Positions 18,001 through 25,948 of a stretch of 64,000 bases of DNA are shown here, one piece after another. The first letter of the stretch is position 1; each line of letters starts with the position of its first letter. Position numbers and translations under genes: made by a program. The DNA is from Emticicia fluvialis (GTDB taxonomy: Bacteria > Bacteroidota > Bacteroidia > Cytophagales > Spirosomataceae), in contig NZ_JANUSD010000003.1 of the NCBI RefSeq assembly GCF_024793945.1, forward strand, positions 186,001-250,000. The letters run 5' to 3'. Under the pieces are notes generated by a model, which ran no database searches, was not told the DNA's origin, and was given only the letters and a program-made list of their open reading frames with translations.

Positions 18001-18030
18001 CAAAGATACTAAAATTAGTTTTGCAACCAA
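18001..18030 (-). promoter_or_regulatory. dnaA promoter
   Basis: On the minus strand TTG (18028-18030), 19 nt, TATCTTTG (18001-18008). It matches the Bacteroidota primary-sigma consensus and lies about 30 nt before the dnaA ATG. Confidence 0.8.
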
Positions 18031-18177
18031 GAAGTGAATTTTGAGATTTTAAATGTATTTTCAAAGTAAATCCAAAACATTATTTTGCCAAATTAGATTT
18101 GCCTCATAAAAATACAAAATGTACCTTTACATTTACTTTGAATATCAGGTTTTTTCACCAAAAAATACAATTTGGTT

Positions 18178-19545
18178 ATGACGAAAAAATTCTTTGATGA
18201 ATTTCAGACATCAACAAAAAAAGATTGGGAGGCGCAGGCAATAAAAGACCTGAAAGGAAAAAACTTTGAGCAAACTCTGGTCTGGAACACCCCCGAGGGT
18301 TTTCAGGTGCAGCCCTATTATGCAGAAGAAGACCTGGCCGCCGTACCCGTAAGCGCCATACAGCAGGCGCAGGCTTCAAAAAAAAACCCGGGCTGGCAAA
18401 ACCGCTCTTCAATAAGCTTTGTAAACGAAAAACAGGCCAACAAAGCCATTATAGAGGCCTTGCAAAACGGAGTACATGCGGTAGCCATTGACCTGAGCCA
18501 TGCAGAGGTATCCGGGGTTGATATTCCCCGGCTTCTCGACAAAATAAAACTGAGCGACACACCCGTATATTTTAAAACCAATAACCATACCGCCCTGCTG
18601 GCTGCCCTTAAGAAATACGTGGCGTATCAGCCCAAAGGTGGCTTAATCTTCGATTCGTTAGGCGATTTCTTCACAGGCAGAGCACCTGCCGACCCTGCAA
18701 CTTGGAAAAGTGCAAAAAACCTGATTACTGATACAGCCGCCAGCCCTGCGTTTTATGTGCTTGCGGTGCAGTCTGAAACTTTTCATAATGCCGGCGCCAA
18801 TACAGTGCAGGAACTGGCCTTTACACTGGCCTCCGCCGTTACGTATCTTGACAAACTGACGGACGAAGGACTGACGGCCGCACAGGTGGCTTCAAAGATT
18901 GAGTTCTCGCTGGCCATCGGTACCAATTATTTTATGGAAATAGCCAAGATACGCAGCCTGCGCTTTTTATGGAGCCATGTACTGACCGCCTACGGGCTTA
19001 CAGATACCAGCTGCCGTATTCATTGCCACACCTCTTATTTTTATGATGCCGTGCCAGACGCCCACACTAATATGTTGCGCGCTACCACCGAGGCCATGGC
19101 CGCCGTTATCGGTGGCTGCGACTCGCTCGGTATTCATGGGTATGATGACGTATTTACTACCGAACCCAATGAAACCAGCAACAGAATAGCCCGTAACATA
19201 GCTAATCTGCTGAGCGACGAAAGCTACATGGGCAAAAGCCGTGACGTTGCCGCCGGGTCTTATTACCTGGAAAGCCTGACGAACGATTTATCAACCACCG
19301 CCTGGAACCTGTTTCTGGCAGTTGAGCAAAAAGGAGGCATTCTGGCTGCTTTTGAAGAAGAATTTGTGCAGACCGAAATAGAAAAGGCGTATCAGGAAAA
19401 AGTGGCGCAGCTACAAAACGGAAAAGTGATGGTGGGTGTCAATCGATTCAAGTCTCCGTTTGATACGCCGCAGGCCCTACCCACACAGCCGGATGTAGAC
19501 AAACATTTTTTACCTGTCAGAAGACTATCAACCAGTTTTGAATGA
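18178..19545 (+). CDS. mutA: Methylmalonyl-CoA mutase small subunit
   Basis: Small (beta) subunit of the B12-dependent methylmalonyl-CoA mutase, which interconverts methylmalonyl-CoA and succinyl-CoA in propionate metabolism. The start KDWEAQAIKDLKG and the TIM-barrel segments NFMEIAKIRSLRFLW, R-I-H-C-H-T-S, GGCDSLGIHGYD and SRDVAAGSYYLE match the family. At 455 residues it lacks the C-terminal cobalamin-binding-like domain of longer (~620) small subunits. The usual partner mutB is not downstream; the next gene, a glycerate kinase, overlaps it by 4 nt (ATGA). The ATG at 18178 is preferred over a TTG at 18172. Confidence 0.88.
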   Translation: MTKKFFDEFQTSTKKDWEAQAIKDLKGKNFEQTLVWNTPEGFQVQPYYAEEDLAAVPVSAIQQAQASKKNPGWQNRSSISFVNEKQANKAIIEALQNGVHAVAIDLSHAEVSGVDIPRLLDKIKLSDTPVYFKTNNHTALLAALKKYVAYQPKGGLIFDSLGDFFTGRAPADPATWKSAKNLITDTAASPAFYVLAVQSETFHNAGANTVQELAFTLASAVTYLDKLTDEGLTAAQVASKIEFSLAIGTNYFMEIAKIRSLRFLWSHVLTAYGLTDTSCRIHCHTSYFYDAVPDAHTNMLRATTEAMAAVIGGCDSLGIHGYDDVFTTEPNETSNRIARNIANLLSDESYMGKSRDVAAGSYYLESLTNDLSTTAWNLFLAVEQKGGILAAFEEEFVQTEIEKAYQEKVAQLQNGKVMVGVNRFKSPFDTPQALPTQPDVDKHFLPVRRLSTSFE

Positions 19546-20651
19546 AAATACTCCTGGCCCCCGATAAATTCAGAGGTTCGCTTGATGCCCCGCAGGTGTG
19601 CGAGGCCATGACAGAAGGCATTCGCATGGTATCGGCCGACATTGAAACCGTAAGCCTGCCTATGGCTGATGGCGGCGAGGGCACGCTTGACCTGCTGCTC
19701 TGGTATGCAGGCGGACAAAAGAAAACAGCTCAGGTGCAAGACCCCCTGGGCAGAATCATCAATGCCGACTATGGTATATCGGCCGACGGCAAAACAGCTT
19801 TTATTGAAATGGCCACGGCATCGGGCCTGAGCCTGCTTAAACCTGAAGACCGTAACCCTTTACTTACCAGCACTTACGGCACAGGCGAACTGATAAAACT
19901 GGTAATGGAAGCCGGTGTAAAAGAAGTGATACTGGGCATTGGTGGCAGTGCCACTACTGATGCAGGCATTGGCATGGCCAAAGCATTAGGCTGGCGGTTT
20001 CTGGATACCGCCGGGCAGGAAGTAGAAGCCATTGGGGGCAATCTGTCGGCCATCAGGCAAATCATTCCTTCTCCTCTGGCCGCTCAACTGCCAAAGTTTC
20101 AGACAGCCTGCGATGTTACTGCGCCTCTCTATGGCCCCAACGGAGCAGCAGTTGTTTATGGCCCGCAAAAAGGAGCCGATGCCCACGCCGTTGAAATACT
20201 TGACAAAGGTTTGCAGGATTTTGCCAGCATAACAGGCCTTTCTCGCGAAACTTTCGACAGCCCCGGCTATGGCGCTGCGGGTGGACTGGGTTTCGGAACG
20301 GTCTTTTTTCTGAATGCTTCTTTGAAAGAAGGCGTAAAACTGTTGATGGATTTCTGTGATTTCGACAAACATTTGTCTGGTGTTGATTTAATCATTACCG
20401 GCGAGGGTAAAATTGACAACCAGACCCTGCAAGGGAAACTAATAAAAGGTATCACCGGCAAAGCAGGCGCAATACCCGTAGCAGCGCTATGCGGTACCTT
20501 AGATGCCACCCCGCAACAAATGAAAGAAATGGGCATCAGCTACGCGGCTTCTGTGCTTAACCGCCCACAAACTTTAAACGAAGCCCTGCAATCTGGCTAC
20601 GCCGGGGTAAGAGACGCCGCGTTTTATCTGGTAAATTTGTTATATAAATAA
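19542..20651 (+). CDS. Glycerate kinase (GarK/GlxK type)
   Basis: Phosphorylates D-glycerate with ATP, feeding glycerate into glycolysis. The N-terminal LLAPDKFRGSLDA, MADGGEGTLD, GIGGSATTDAGIGMAKALGWRFLD and GAAGGLGFG blocks are the hallmark of the GarK family, and the 369-residue length is standard. Its ATG overlaps the mutA stop (ATGA), so the two genes are translationally coupled. No glyoxylate or tartronate genes are visible nearby. Confidence 0.92.
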   Translation: MKILLAPDKFRGSLDAPQVCEAMTEGIRMVSADIETVSLPMADGGEGTLDLLLWYAGGQKKTAQVQDPLGRIINADYGISADGKTAFIEMATASGLSLLKPEDRNPLLTSTYGTGELIKLVMEAGVKEVILGIGGSATTDAGIGMAKALGWRFLDTAGQEVEAIGGNLSAIRQIIPSPLAAQLPKFQTACDVTAPLYGPNGAAVVYGPQKGADAHAVEILDKGLQDFASITGLSRETFDSPGYGAAGGLGFGTVFFLNASLKEGVKLLMDFCDFDKHLSGVDLIITGEGKIDNQTLQGKLIKGITGKAGAIPVAALCGTLDATPQQMKEMGISYAASVLNRPQTLNEALQSGYAGVRDAAFYLVNLLYK

Positions 20652-20709
20652 TGTAAGGGCAGGAAATAATCTTCCCACCCTTACAAGCATAAATTTTACA
20701 ACTAAACAA

Positions 20710-20849
20710 TTACTGCTTTGTAAATACGCCGTCCAGGTTAATCCATTTCATGTTAAAAAATTTGTTGTCTACAATAATATCTTTGTCAACATCGCAAATT
20801 CGAAGCCAGTCAATCCAGAACCACCCATGCCCAGGTAGTTTAGTGTTTA
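20710..20849 (-). pseudogene. Remnant of an unidentified gene, C-terminal end
   Basis: On the minus strand a frame stays open for about 45 codons (LPGHGWFWIDWLRICDVDKD then DIIVDNKFFNMKWINLDGVF, ending TKQ-stop at 20710-20712). It has no start codon before an upstream in-frame TGA. The Trp-rich, acidic content looks protein-like rather than random. It is probably the tail of a decayed gene; the family is not recognised. Confidence 0.35.
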
Positions 20850-20850
20850 A

Positions 20851-21120
20851 ATGTCAGGCTCATAAATACATATTTGTTTTAATTTCTGTATCATAACGGC
20901 ATCAGCCTGAAAAAAAATTCTGTAACCGAAAACATTCTTGCCCATTGGCAGGTTTTATGCTTTGCCTGCAATTACATTTCATCAATTTTTATTAGTATTT
21001 ATTAAGCCTGTTAGGCAGCCAGGGTACATCTGCTCAGTGCGCAGCAGTTGCCTTTTTGCATCTTAATTTGCACAACAAGTCTATATTTTATGTAAAAAAT
21101 ATGTTCATTGGGGCATAAAG
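20851..21120. other. Non-coding stretch
   Basis: AT-rich sequence between the gene remnant and the ATP synthase operon. No open frame, repeat or hairpin beyond short chance pairings was seen. Confidence 0.6.
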
Positions 21121-21122
21121 CC

Positions 21123-21130
21123 TAGTTTTG
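21123..21130 (+). promoter_or_regulatory. -7 box of the ATP synthase operon
   Basis: TAGTTTTG, a perfect TAnnTTTG, 19 nt before the ATG at 21150. The -33 element is not obvious. Confidence 0.6.
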
Positions 21131-21149
21131 CAAAAAAATACGTAAACCA

Positions 21150-21365
21150 ATGCAGGAAGACAACAACAGCAACAACAGCCGCACCTGGTTAAAGTTTACC
21201 CAGATTGGTCTTCAGATGATACTCACCATCGGGCTGGGCACCTGGTTTGGCTATTGGCTCGACAACCGCTCGGACAGCAAAACTCCTGTCTATACCCTCA
21301 TTTTATCGCTTACCTCTATCGGCGTCTCGCTTTATAACGTTATCAGGCAGTTGCCTAAACAATAA
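21150..21365 (+). CDS. AtpZ/AtpI-type ATP synthase accessory protein
   Basis: A 71-residue protein with two transmembrane helices (L-Q-M-I-L-T-I-G-L-G-T-W-F-G-Y-W-L and V-Y-T-L-I-L-S-L-T-S-I-G-V-S-L-Y), of the AtpZ/AtpI type found at the head of atp operons. Such proteins help assemble the c-ring or take up Mg2+. The G-x-x-x-G-Y-W-L-D motif in the first helix is typical. It is the first gene of the operon. Confidence 0.85.
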   Translation: MQEDNNSNNSRTWLKFTQIGLQMILTIGLGTWFGYWLDNRSDSKTPVYTLILSLTSIGVSLYNVIRQLPKQ

Positions 21366-21398
21366 TCAGGTACCTATTGCAGCTTATTTCAGTATTAT

Positions 21399-21767
21399 AT
21401 GGCAAAAACACTTATACTCACCGGCGTATTGATAATTGTATTTTTTTTAGCTGGGGCCATTGGCCTTGGCCATCTGCTACATCCGCAAAAATGGATAATT
21501 CTGGGCTTTTTTGTGGCCTATTCATTTCTTTTTAACAGAGTAATGGAATTGGGTTTCCGCGAAAAAAATAAAAACTTTATCCAGTTTTATCTCGCAACAA
21601 TTGCTTTACGTCTTATTCTTAGCCTCATTTTTATCGGCATAGAATTATACCTCGGCCTAAAGCAGCAGGAATTGTTCGTGGCCAACTTTTTTGTATTATA
21701 TTTATTTTACACCATATTTGAAATTTGGAATTTAAATGCTAACTTGCGCCGAAATTCAGAAAAGTGA
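21399..21767 (+). CDS. ATP synthase operon membrane protein (AtpI-like)
   Basis: A 122-residue protein with four predicted transmembrane helices, located between the AtpZ-like gene and atpB. This is the position of a poorly conserved AtpI-like protein in Bacteroidota atp operons. Sequence alone gives no function; the position implies a role in Fo assembly. Spacing to its neighbours is 33 and 38 nt. Confidence 0.7.
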   Translation: MAKTLILTGVLIIVFFLAGAIGLGHLLHPQKWIILGFFVAYSFLFNRVMELGFREKNKNFIQFYLATIALRLILSLIFIGIELYLGLKQQELFVANFFVLYLFYTIFEIWNLNANLRRNSEK

Positions 21768-21805
21768 ATTCCTGAAAAGTTGAATGACCGAATAAATTAA
21801 ACAAC

Positions 21806-22870
21806 ATGTTGCGTTTACTTACAAATAGAATCTTATTAATAGCCTCATTATCAATCTTTTCTCTAACTTTTGCAATAGCCCAGGAGGCTCATGACAGCCA
21901 TCATGAAGCCAAAGAAAGCACTGCTCACGAGGATGAAAACTTTGATATTGGTAAAATGATTATGCACCACATTCAGGACTCTCACGAGTGGGAATTCTCT
22001 CATGGTGCCGTCATCCCGCTTCCTGTTATTCTTTATTCTGAAGACCGCGGCGTTGAGGTATTCTCATCGGCCCGCTTCAAAGAAGGTAACGGTATTTACA
22101 ACGATTACAAAAATGAACACGAGCACATTCACAGAGTGAAGGCCGATGGCTCGGTTGATGAAAGCGTTCATGTATGGGATTTGTCTATCACCAAAAATGT
22201 GGCATCGCTAATTCTGAGTGCCGTTATTCTGATCGTGGTGATGTCTTCAGTTGCCAAAAGTTTCAATACCAACAGAGGCAAAGCGCCAAAGGGTTTGCAG
22301 TCTTTTATGGAGCCGATTATCTTCTTCATCAGAGACGAAGTAGTTAAACCCAACATCGGGCCTAAGTACGCCAAATATCTGCCTTATTTGCTTACCCTGT
22401 TTTTCTTTGTGCTTATCAACAACCTGCTTGGTTTGTTGCCGGGTGGCGCTAATGTAACAGGCAATATAGCCATTACCATGATTCTGGCCGTTATTACGTT
22501 TTTCATTACGCACATCAACGCCAACAAACACTACTGGTTGCACCTGGTTAAGCCAGAGGGCGTACCTGTGGTTATGCTGCCACTTATGTGGGTGGTTGAG
22601 ATTGCCGGTGTGTTCATGAAACCGATGTCGCTAATGATACGTTTGTTTGCCAACATTACGGCTGGCCACATCATTATTCTTAGTTTGCTGGGTCTTATCT
22701 TTATTTTCAAAAACTTTGCCATTGGCGGTGTGGTAACCTTGTTTACCCTGTTCATGAACACCATTGAGCTGCTGGTAGCATTCTTGCAGGCGTTTATTTT
22801 CACGCTGCTTTCATCAATGTATATCGGTAGTGCCATTGAAGAGCACCATGATGCAGACCACGGCCACTGA
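21806..22870 (+). CDS. atpB: ATP synthase Fo subunit a
   Basis: Proton-channel subunit of the Fo motor. The catalytic arginine lies in PMSLMIRLFANITAGH, and the C-terminal FLQAFIFTLLSSMYI is the usual last helix. The N-terminus has a signal-like hydrophobic segment followed by a His/Glu/Asp-rich periplasmic stretch of about 100 residues, common in Bacteroidota, which brings the length to 354 against about 270 in E. coli. The tail again is His/Asp-rich (EEHHDADHGH). Confidence 0.95.
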   Translation: MLRLLTNRILLIASLSIFSLTFAIAQEAHDSHHEAKESTAHEDENFDIGKMIMHHIQDSHEWEFSHGAVIPLPVILYSEDRGVEVFSSARFKEGNGIYNDYKNEHEHIHRVKADGSVDESVHVWDLSITKNVASLILSAVILIVVMSSVAKSFNTNRGKAPKGLQSFMEPIIFFIRDEVVKPNIGPKYAKYLPYLLTLFFFVLINNLLGLLPGGANVTGNIAITMILAVITFFITHINANKHYWLHLVKPEGVPVVMLPLMWVVEIAGVFMKPMSLMIRLFANITAGHIIILSLLGLIFIFKNFAIGGVVTLFTLFMNTIELLVAFLQAFIFTLLSSMYIGSAIEEHHDADHGH

Positions 22871-22918
22871 TAATTAATTAAGTATTTATTTTTTCATTAA
22901 TATATAAATTGTTTAATC

Positions 22919-23188
22919 ATGTCTTTATTACAAACTCTTTTACAAGCAGGTGCTGATTCAACTCGTGGTCTTGCAGTATTTGGCGCCGCTTTAGGTGCTG
23001 GTCTAGCCGCTATCGGTGCAGGTCTAGGTCTTGGTAAAATCGGTGGTAGCGCGCTTGAAGGTGTTGCACGTCAACCAGAAGCTGCTAACAAAATCCAGAC
23101 TATGATGATCATCATCGCTGCCCTTGTAGAAGCCGTAGCTCTTTTTGCAGCTGTAATCTGTCTTTTGATCTCTTTCAAATTAGTATAA
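22919..23188 (+). CDS. atpE: ATP synthase Fo subunit c
   Basis: Proteolipid that forms the rotating c-ring. Two helices are joined by the polar loop A-R-Q-P-E, and Glu71 in LVEAVALF is the ion-binding carboxylate. A Na+-type signature (Glu followed by Ser/Thr with an upstream Gln in helix 1) is absent, which favours protons. Codon choice differs from its neighbours, as expected for a very highly expressed gene. Confidence 0.96.
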   Translation: MSLLQTLLQAGADSTRGLAVFGAALGAGLAAIGAGLGLGKIGGSALEGVARQPEAANKIQTMMIIIAALVEAVALFAAVICLLISFKLV

Positions 23189-23363
23189 GAATCAAAAGTA
23201 AACGATCTGATTCAGGCATCCTGTACTATTCGCATTAGGCGTTAGTGCAGGATTCCTACAAGTCTCGGCCATCGTTCAATGTAAAGTAGTTTATAATAAA
23301 ATAGTTGTTGTAAACACCAGGTCTTTACCAATCAAATAATTAAATAAAAATTTTAAAACTGAT

Positions 23364-23858
23364 ATGGAATTACTAACCCCCAGCCCCGGATTGATTTTCT
23401 GGATGCTCTTGGTTTTTGGTATTTTAGTTTTTGTTCTTGCTAAATTTGCATGGAAGCCAATTTTGAGCGCCGTTAAAGAGCGTGAAGATTCAATTGAGTC
23501 GGCACTGAGAATGGCAGAAGAAACCCGTGCAGAAATGGCCAAGTTAAAGGCCGATAACGACAGAATTATTGCTGATGCACGTATTGAGCGCGACAAGATT
23601 ATCCGTGAAGCAAAAATTGCCTCAGATAATATGCTGGCTGAAGCCAAAGACAAAGCAGTTGCTGAAGGTACCAAAATTATTGCTGATGCACGTGAGGCTA
23701 TTCAGCAGGAAAAAGTTGCCCTGGTTGCCCAAATGAAAAAAGATGTGGCTGCGTTCTCTATCGAAATCGCTGAAAAAGTATTGCGTAAAGAGCTGGCCGA
23801 CAAAAAAGCACAGGAATCGCTGGTTTCAGATTTGATTTCAGAAGCTAAGTTGAACTGA
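23364..23858 (+). CDS. atpF: ATP synthase Fo subunit b
   Basis: Peripheral-stalk subunit. One N-terminal transmembrane helix (LIFWMLLVFGILVFVLAKF) is followed by a long charged coiled coil containing K-P-I-L-S-A-V-K-E-R-E-D-S-I, 164 residues in all. It lies 175 nt after atpE, an unusually wide gap inside an atp operon. Confidence 0.95.
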   Translation: MELLTPSPGLIFWMLLVFGILVFVLAKFAWKPILSAVKEREDSIESALRMAEETRAEMAKLKADNDRIIADARIERDKIIREAKIASDNMLAEAKDKAVAEGTKIIADAREAIQQEKVALVAQMKKDVAAFSIEIAEKVLRKELADKKAQESLVSDLISEAKLN

Positions 23859-23946
23859 TTCTGATACAAAATCAGGTTGGTAGTAAAGTAAAAAACTTAT
23901 TATTGCAAATTTATTGTTATGCTTTTGCAAAATAAGTCTTACAAAA

Positions 23947-23979
23947 TTTGTTTTTTTGATAGAGTCGGTTGTATTTTTG
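23947..23979 (+). promoter_or_regulatory. Possible internal promoter before atpH
   Basis: TTTG (23947-23950), 21 nt, TATTTTTG (23972-23979), close to the Bacteroidota consensus. It lies about 47 nt before the atpH ATG, in a 167-nt gap. Confidence 0.5.
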
Positions 23980-24025
23980 TCTAAATATATGTTGCAACCG
24001 AGAATTTAGTTCTTTATAGAAAAAA

Positions 24026-24559
24026 ATGGCAGATTCAATAGTTGCATACAGATACGCCAAGTCATTATTCGACCTGGCTACCGAAAAAAATGTTGTAGAA
24101 GAAGTGAGCAGTGACATGGTCCTGTTTCAGCAGATTTGCGACGAAAACAGACAGTTTATGGTAGTGATGAATAATCCGATTGTTCGTCACGACAAAAAAT
24201 TAGGAATATTGAAAAATATTTTCGAAAATCGCGTAAGCGATGTGACTTTTTCGATTTTCAATGTTTTAACCAAGAAACACAGAGAAAATTTGATATACTC
24301 AATTGCCGAAGAGTTTGAGAAACTCTACAACGCTAAAAAAGGTATTCAAAAAGCTACTGTAACTACCGTTACTCCTCTAACAGATGCCCAACGTCAGGAA
24401 ATTACCGCGTTGGTTGCCAAATCTACCGGCAAAGAAGTATTGCTGGAGGAAAAAACAAACGAAGCACTGATTGGTGGTTATGTTTTAAAACTGGACGACA
24501 AACAGTTTGATACCTCTATCAGAAAGAAATTAAATGACTTGAAAATAACATTGGCATAA
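24026..24559 (+). CDS. atpH: ATP synthase F1 subunit delta
   Basis: Links the peripheral stalk to the F1 head. The start VAYRYAKSLFDLA, the middle helical domain (NNPIVRHDKKLGIL), and the C-terminal K-T-N-E-A-L-I-G-G-Y-V-L-K block with D-x-S-I-R-x-K-L are standard. It is the last gene of this operon: a strong terminator follows, and atpA/atpG, which normally come next, are absent. Confidence 0.94.
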   Translation: MADSIVAYRYAKSLFDLATEKNVVEEVSSDMVLFQQICDENRQFMVVMNNPIVRHDKKLGILKNIFENRVSDVTFSIFNVLTKKHRENLIYSIAEEFEKLYNAKKGIQKATVTTVTPLTDAQRQEITALVAKSTGKEVLLEEKTNEALIGGYVLKLDDKQFDTSIRKKLNDLKITLA

Positions 24560-24616
24560 TATAAATGAAAATGTTATAAAAAATATTAGTTTTCATGGCT
24601 ATAAAGTTGAGAAATA

Positions 24617-24640
24617 CCCCCGAACTTCGGGGGTTTTTTC
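24617..24640 (+). terminator. Terminator of the atp operon
   Basis: CCCCCG and CGGGGG with a 5-nt loop, followed by TTTTTTCTTT. Confidence 0.92.
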
Positions 24641-24656
24641 TTTATGGGCGGTCTGC

Positions 24657-24986
24657 TTATAATAACTCTGTTGAGGGGTTCCAGAAAAGAGCAGCATAAT
24701 CAACCACTTTGTCATTTACCACCTTAATTCCTTCGGCTTCCAGTAGCTCTTGCATGCGGTTGCCGCCAAAATGCGCTTTGCCACTTAATACGCCATTCCG
24801 GTTTACTACCCGGTGGGCAGGTACGTCAGGCAGGCCGTGGCAGGCGTTCATGGCCCAACCCACCAGCCGCGCCCCCGATTTTGAACCGATATACTGAGCT
24901 ATGGCGCCATAACTGGTTACCCTACCCTTGGGTATGAGGCGCACTACCTGGTATATAACATCATAAATGTTGTTGGTTTGAGCCAT
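24657..24986 (-). CDS. Alkyltransferase-like (ATL) DNA-binding protein
   Basis: Homologue of the O6-alkylguanine methyltransferase DNA-binding domain with the alkyl-accepting cysteine replaced: the PCHRV active site reads PAHRV, with Ala57. ATL proteins bind O6-alkylguanine and flip it out but do not repair it; they recruit nucleotide excision repair. The helix-turn-helix G-R-V-T-S-Y-G-A-I-A and R-x-V-G-W-A-M are intact, and the 109-residue length matches ATLs. Confidence 0.88.
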   Translation of the reverse strand: MAQTNNIYDVIYQVVRLIPKGRVTSYGAIAQYIGSKSGARLVGWAMNACHGLPDVPAHRVVNRNGVLSGKAHFGGNRMQELLEAEGIKVVNDKVVDYAALFWNPSTELL

Positions 24987-24989
24987 CGG

Positions 24990-25013
24990 GTGAATTAGCG
25001 ATTTAGTGAATGA
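24990..25013 (+). repeat. Short copy of the 8-bp tandem repeat
   Basis: Three units (GTGAATTA, GCGATTTA, GTGAATGA) in 8-nt phase, immediately upstream of the ATL start. Same orientation as the array at 6385. Confidence 0.7.
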
Positions 25014-25041
25014 ATTTATGTAGACGACTGTTAGCTGCTGC

Positions 25042-25179
25042 GATTGCAGATTGTCGAATATAAAATTATGGCTTGAGCTTTCAGTTCATAACCGATAATA
25101 TCATTGCCACAATGTTCTCAAATTCCACAATGTTTCACTATAATTTTATATTATTCAAAAAATTTGATAATCTGCAATC
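25042..25179. repeat. Interrupted inverted repeat, possible relic element
   Basis: GATTGCAGATT...ATATAAAATTAT (25042-25069) is matched by ATAATTTTATAT...AATCTGCAATC at the other end (about 25140-25179). The interior holds a direct repeat CCACAATGTT (twice). It has no coding capacity; it resembles a small folded or MITE-like element. Confidence 0.5.
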
Positions 25180-25194
25180 AAAATTGACAAATCA

Positions 25195-25767
25195 TTATTT
25201 TCCTTCCATCTCCTTTATCTCTTTCTCTAGTGTATTAAACCAGCTTTCGCCATATTGCCGTATCAGGGGTTCTTTTAAAAACTGATAAACAGGCACGCCC
25301 AGTTTATCGCCCAGCTCGCAGGCGTCGCTGCAGATAGACCAGCGGTCATAATTAACGGCGTGGAAACTCTCGTATTTAGTAATTCGTATCGGGTACAAAT
25401 GGCAGGATATAGGCTTTTTCCAGGTTATCTTCCCGTCCAGGTAAGCCTGTTCAATACCGCATTTCAGAATACCCTTTTCGTCATATACGGCGTAGGCGCA
25501 TTCGCGGTCTTCAATGGTTGGGGTAGAGAAGTCGCCCTCCCAGTCTTTTATGTATTTTCCCTGTTCTTCTATGGCTTTTATACCTTCGGGTGTCAGGTAA
25601 GGTTTTACGTGTTCGTATATCTCTTCCAGTACAGGCAGTTCCGACTCCTCCAGAGGTGCGCCCAGGTCGCCTTCCACGCAACAGGCTCCCTTACATTTGT
25701 CGAGGTTACAAACAAAAAATTTGTCAGCTACATCATCGCTGACACAGGTATTCTCAATCAATATCAT
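25195..25767 (-). CDS. DUF3109 family protein
   Basis: A 190-residue cytoplasmic protein of the DUF3109 family. It has a cysteine-rich front (VCNLDKCKGACCVEGD) and further conserved cysteines in DRECAY, CGIEQA, P-I-S-C-H-L-Y-P-I and SICSDACELG. The pattern suggests a metal or Fe-S site as in the YkgJ/zinc-iron chelating families. Function is unknown. It is monocistronic. Confidence 0.85.
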   Translation of the reverse strand: MILIENTCVSDDVADKFFVCNLDKCKGACCVEGDLGAPLEESELPVLEEIYEHVKPYLTPEGIKAIEEQGKYIKDWEGDFSTPTIEDRECAYAVYDEKGILKCGIEQAYLDGKITWKKPISCHLYPIRITKYESFHAVNYDRWSICSDACELGDKLGVPVYQFLKEPLIRQYGESWFNTLEKEIKEMEGK

Positions 25768-25948
25768 TGTATATAAAAATTACTGGGTAGTGTTCAATAA
25801 GGCTTGTTTTAGGTATCAGACATCTGCACTGCGTAAACCAAAGCATCTTTTTATTACAAAGCCCCTCTACCGTGTTTAAAAGGCAAAGGGGCTTTTGCAT
25901 ATACAACCCGGTTGCATTGAAGCCTGAAGGCATACATGCTCCGGGCCA

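Noticed and set aside
17979..18177. oriC next to dnaA
   Set aside because: AT-rich but without DnaA-box clusters or repeated 13-mers.
25073..25285. 70-codon ORF
   Set aside because: Overlaps an inverted repeat and the DUF3109 gene; composition is random-looking.
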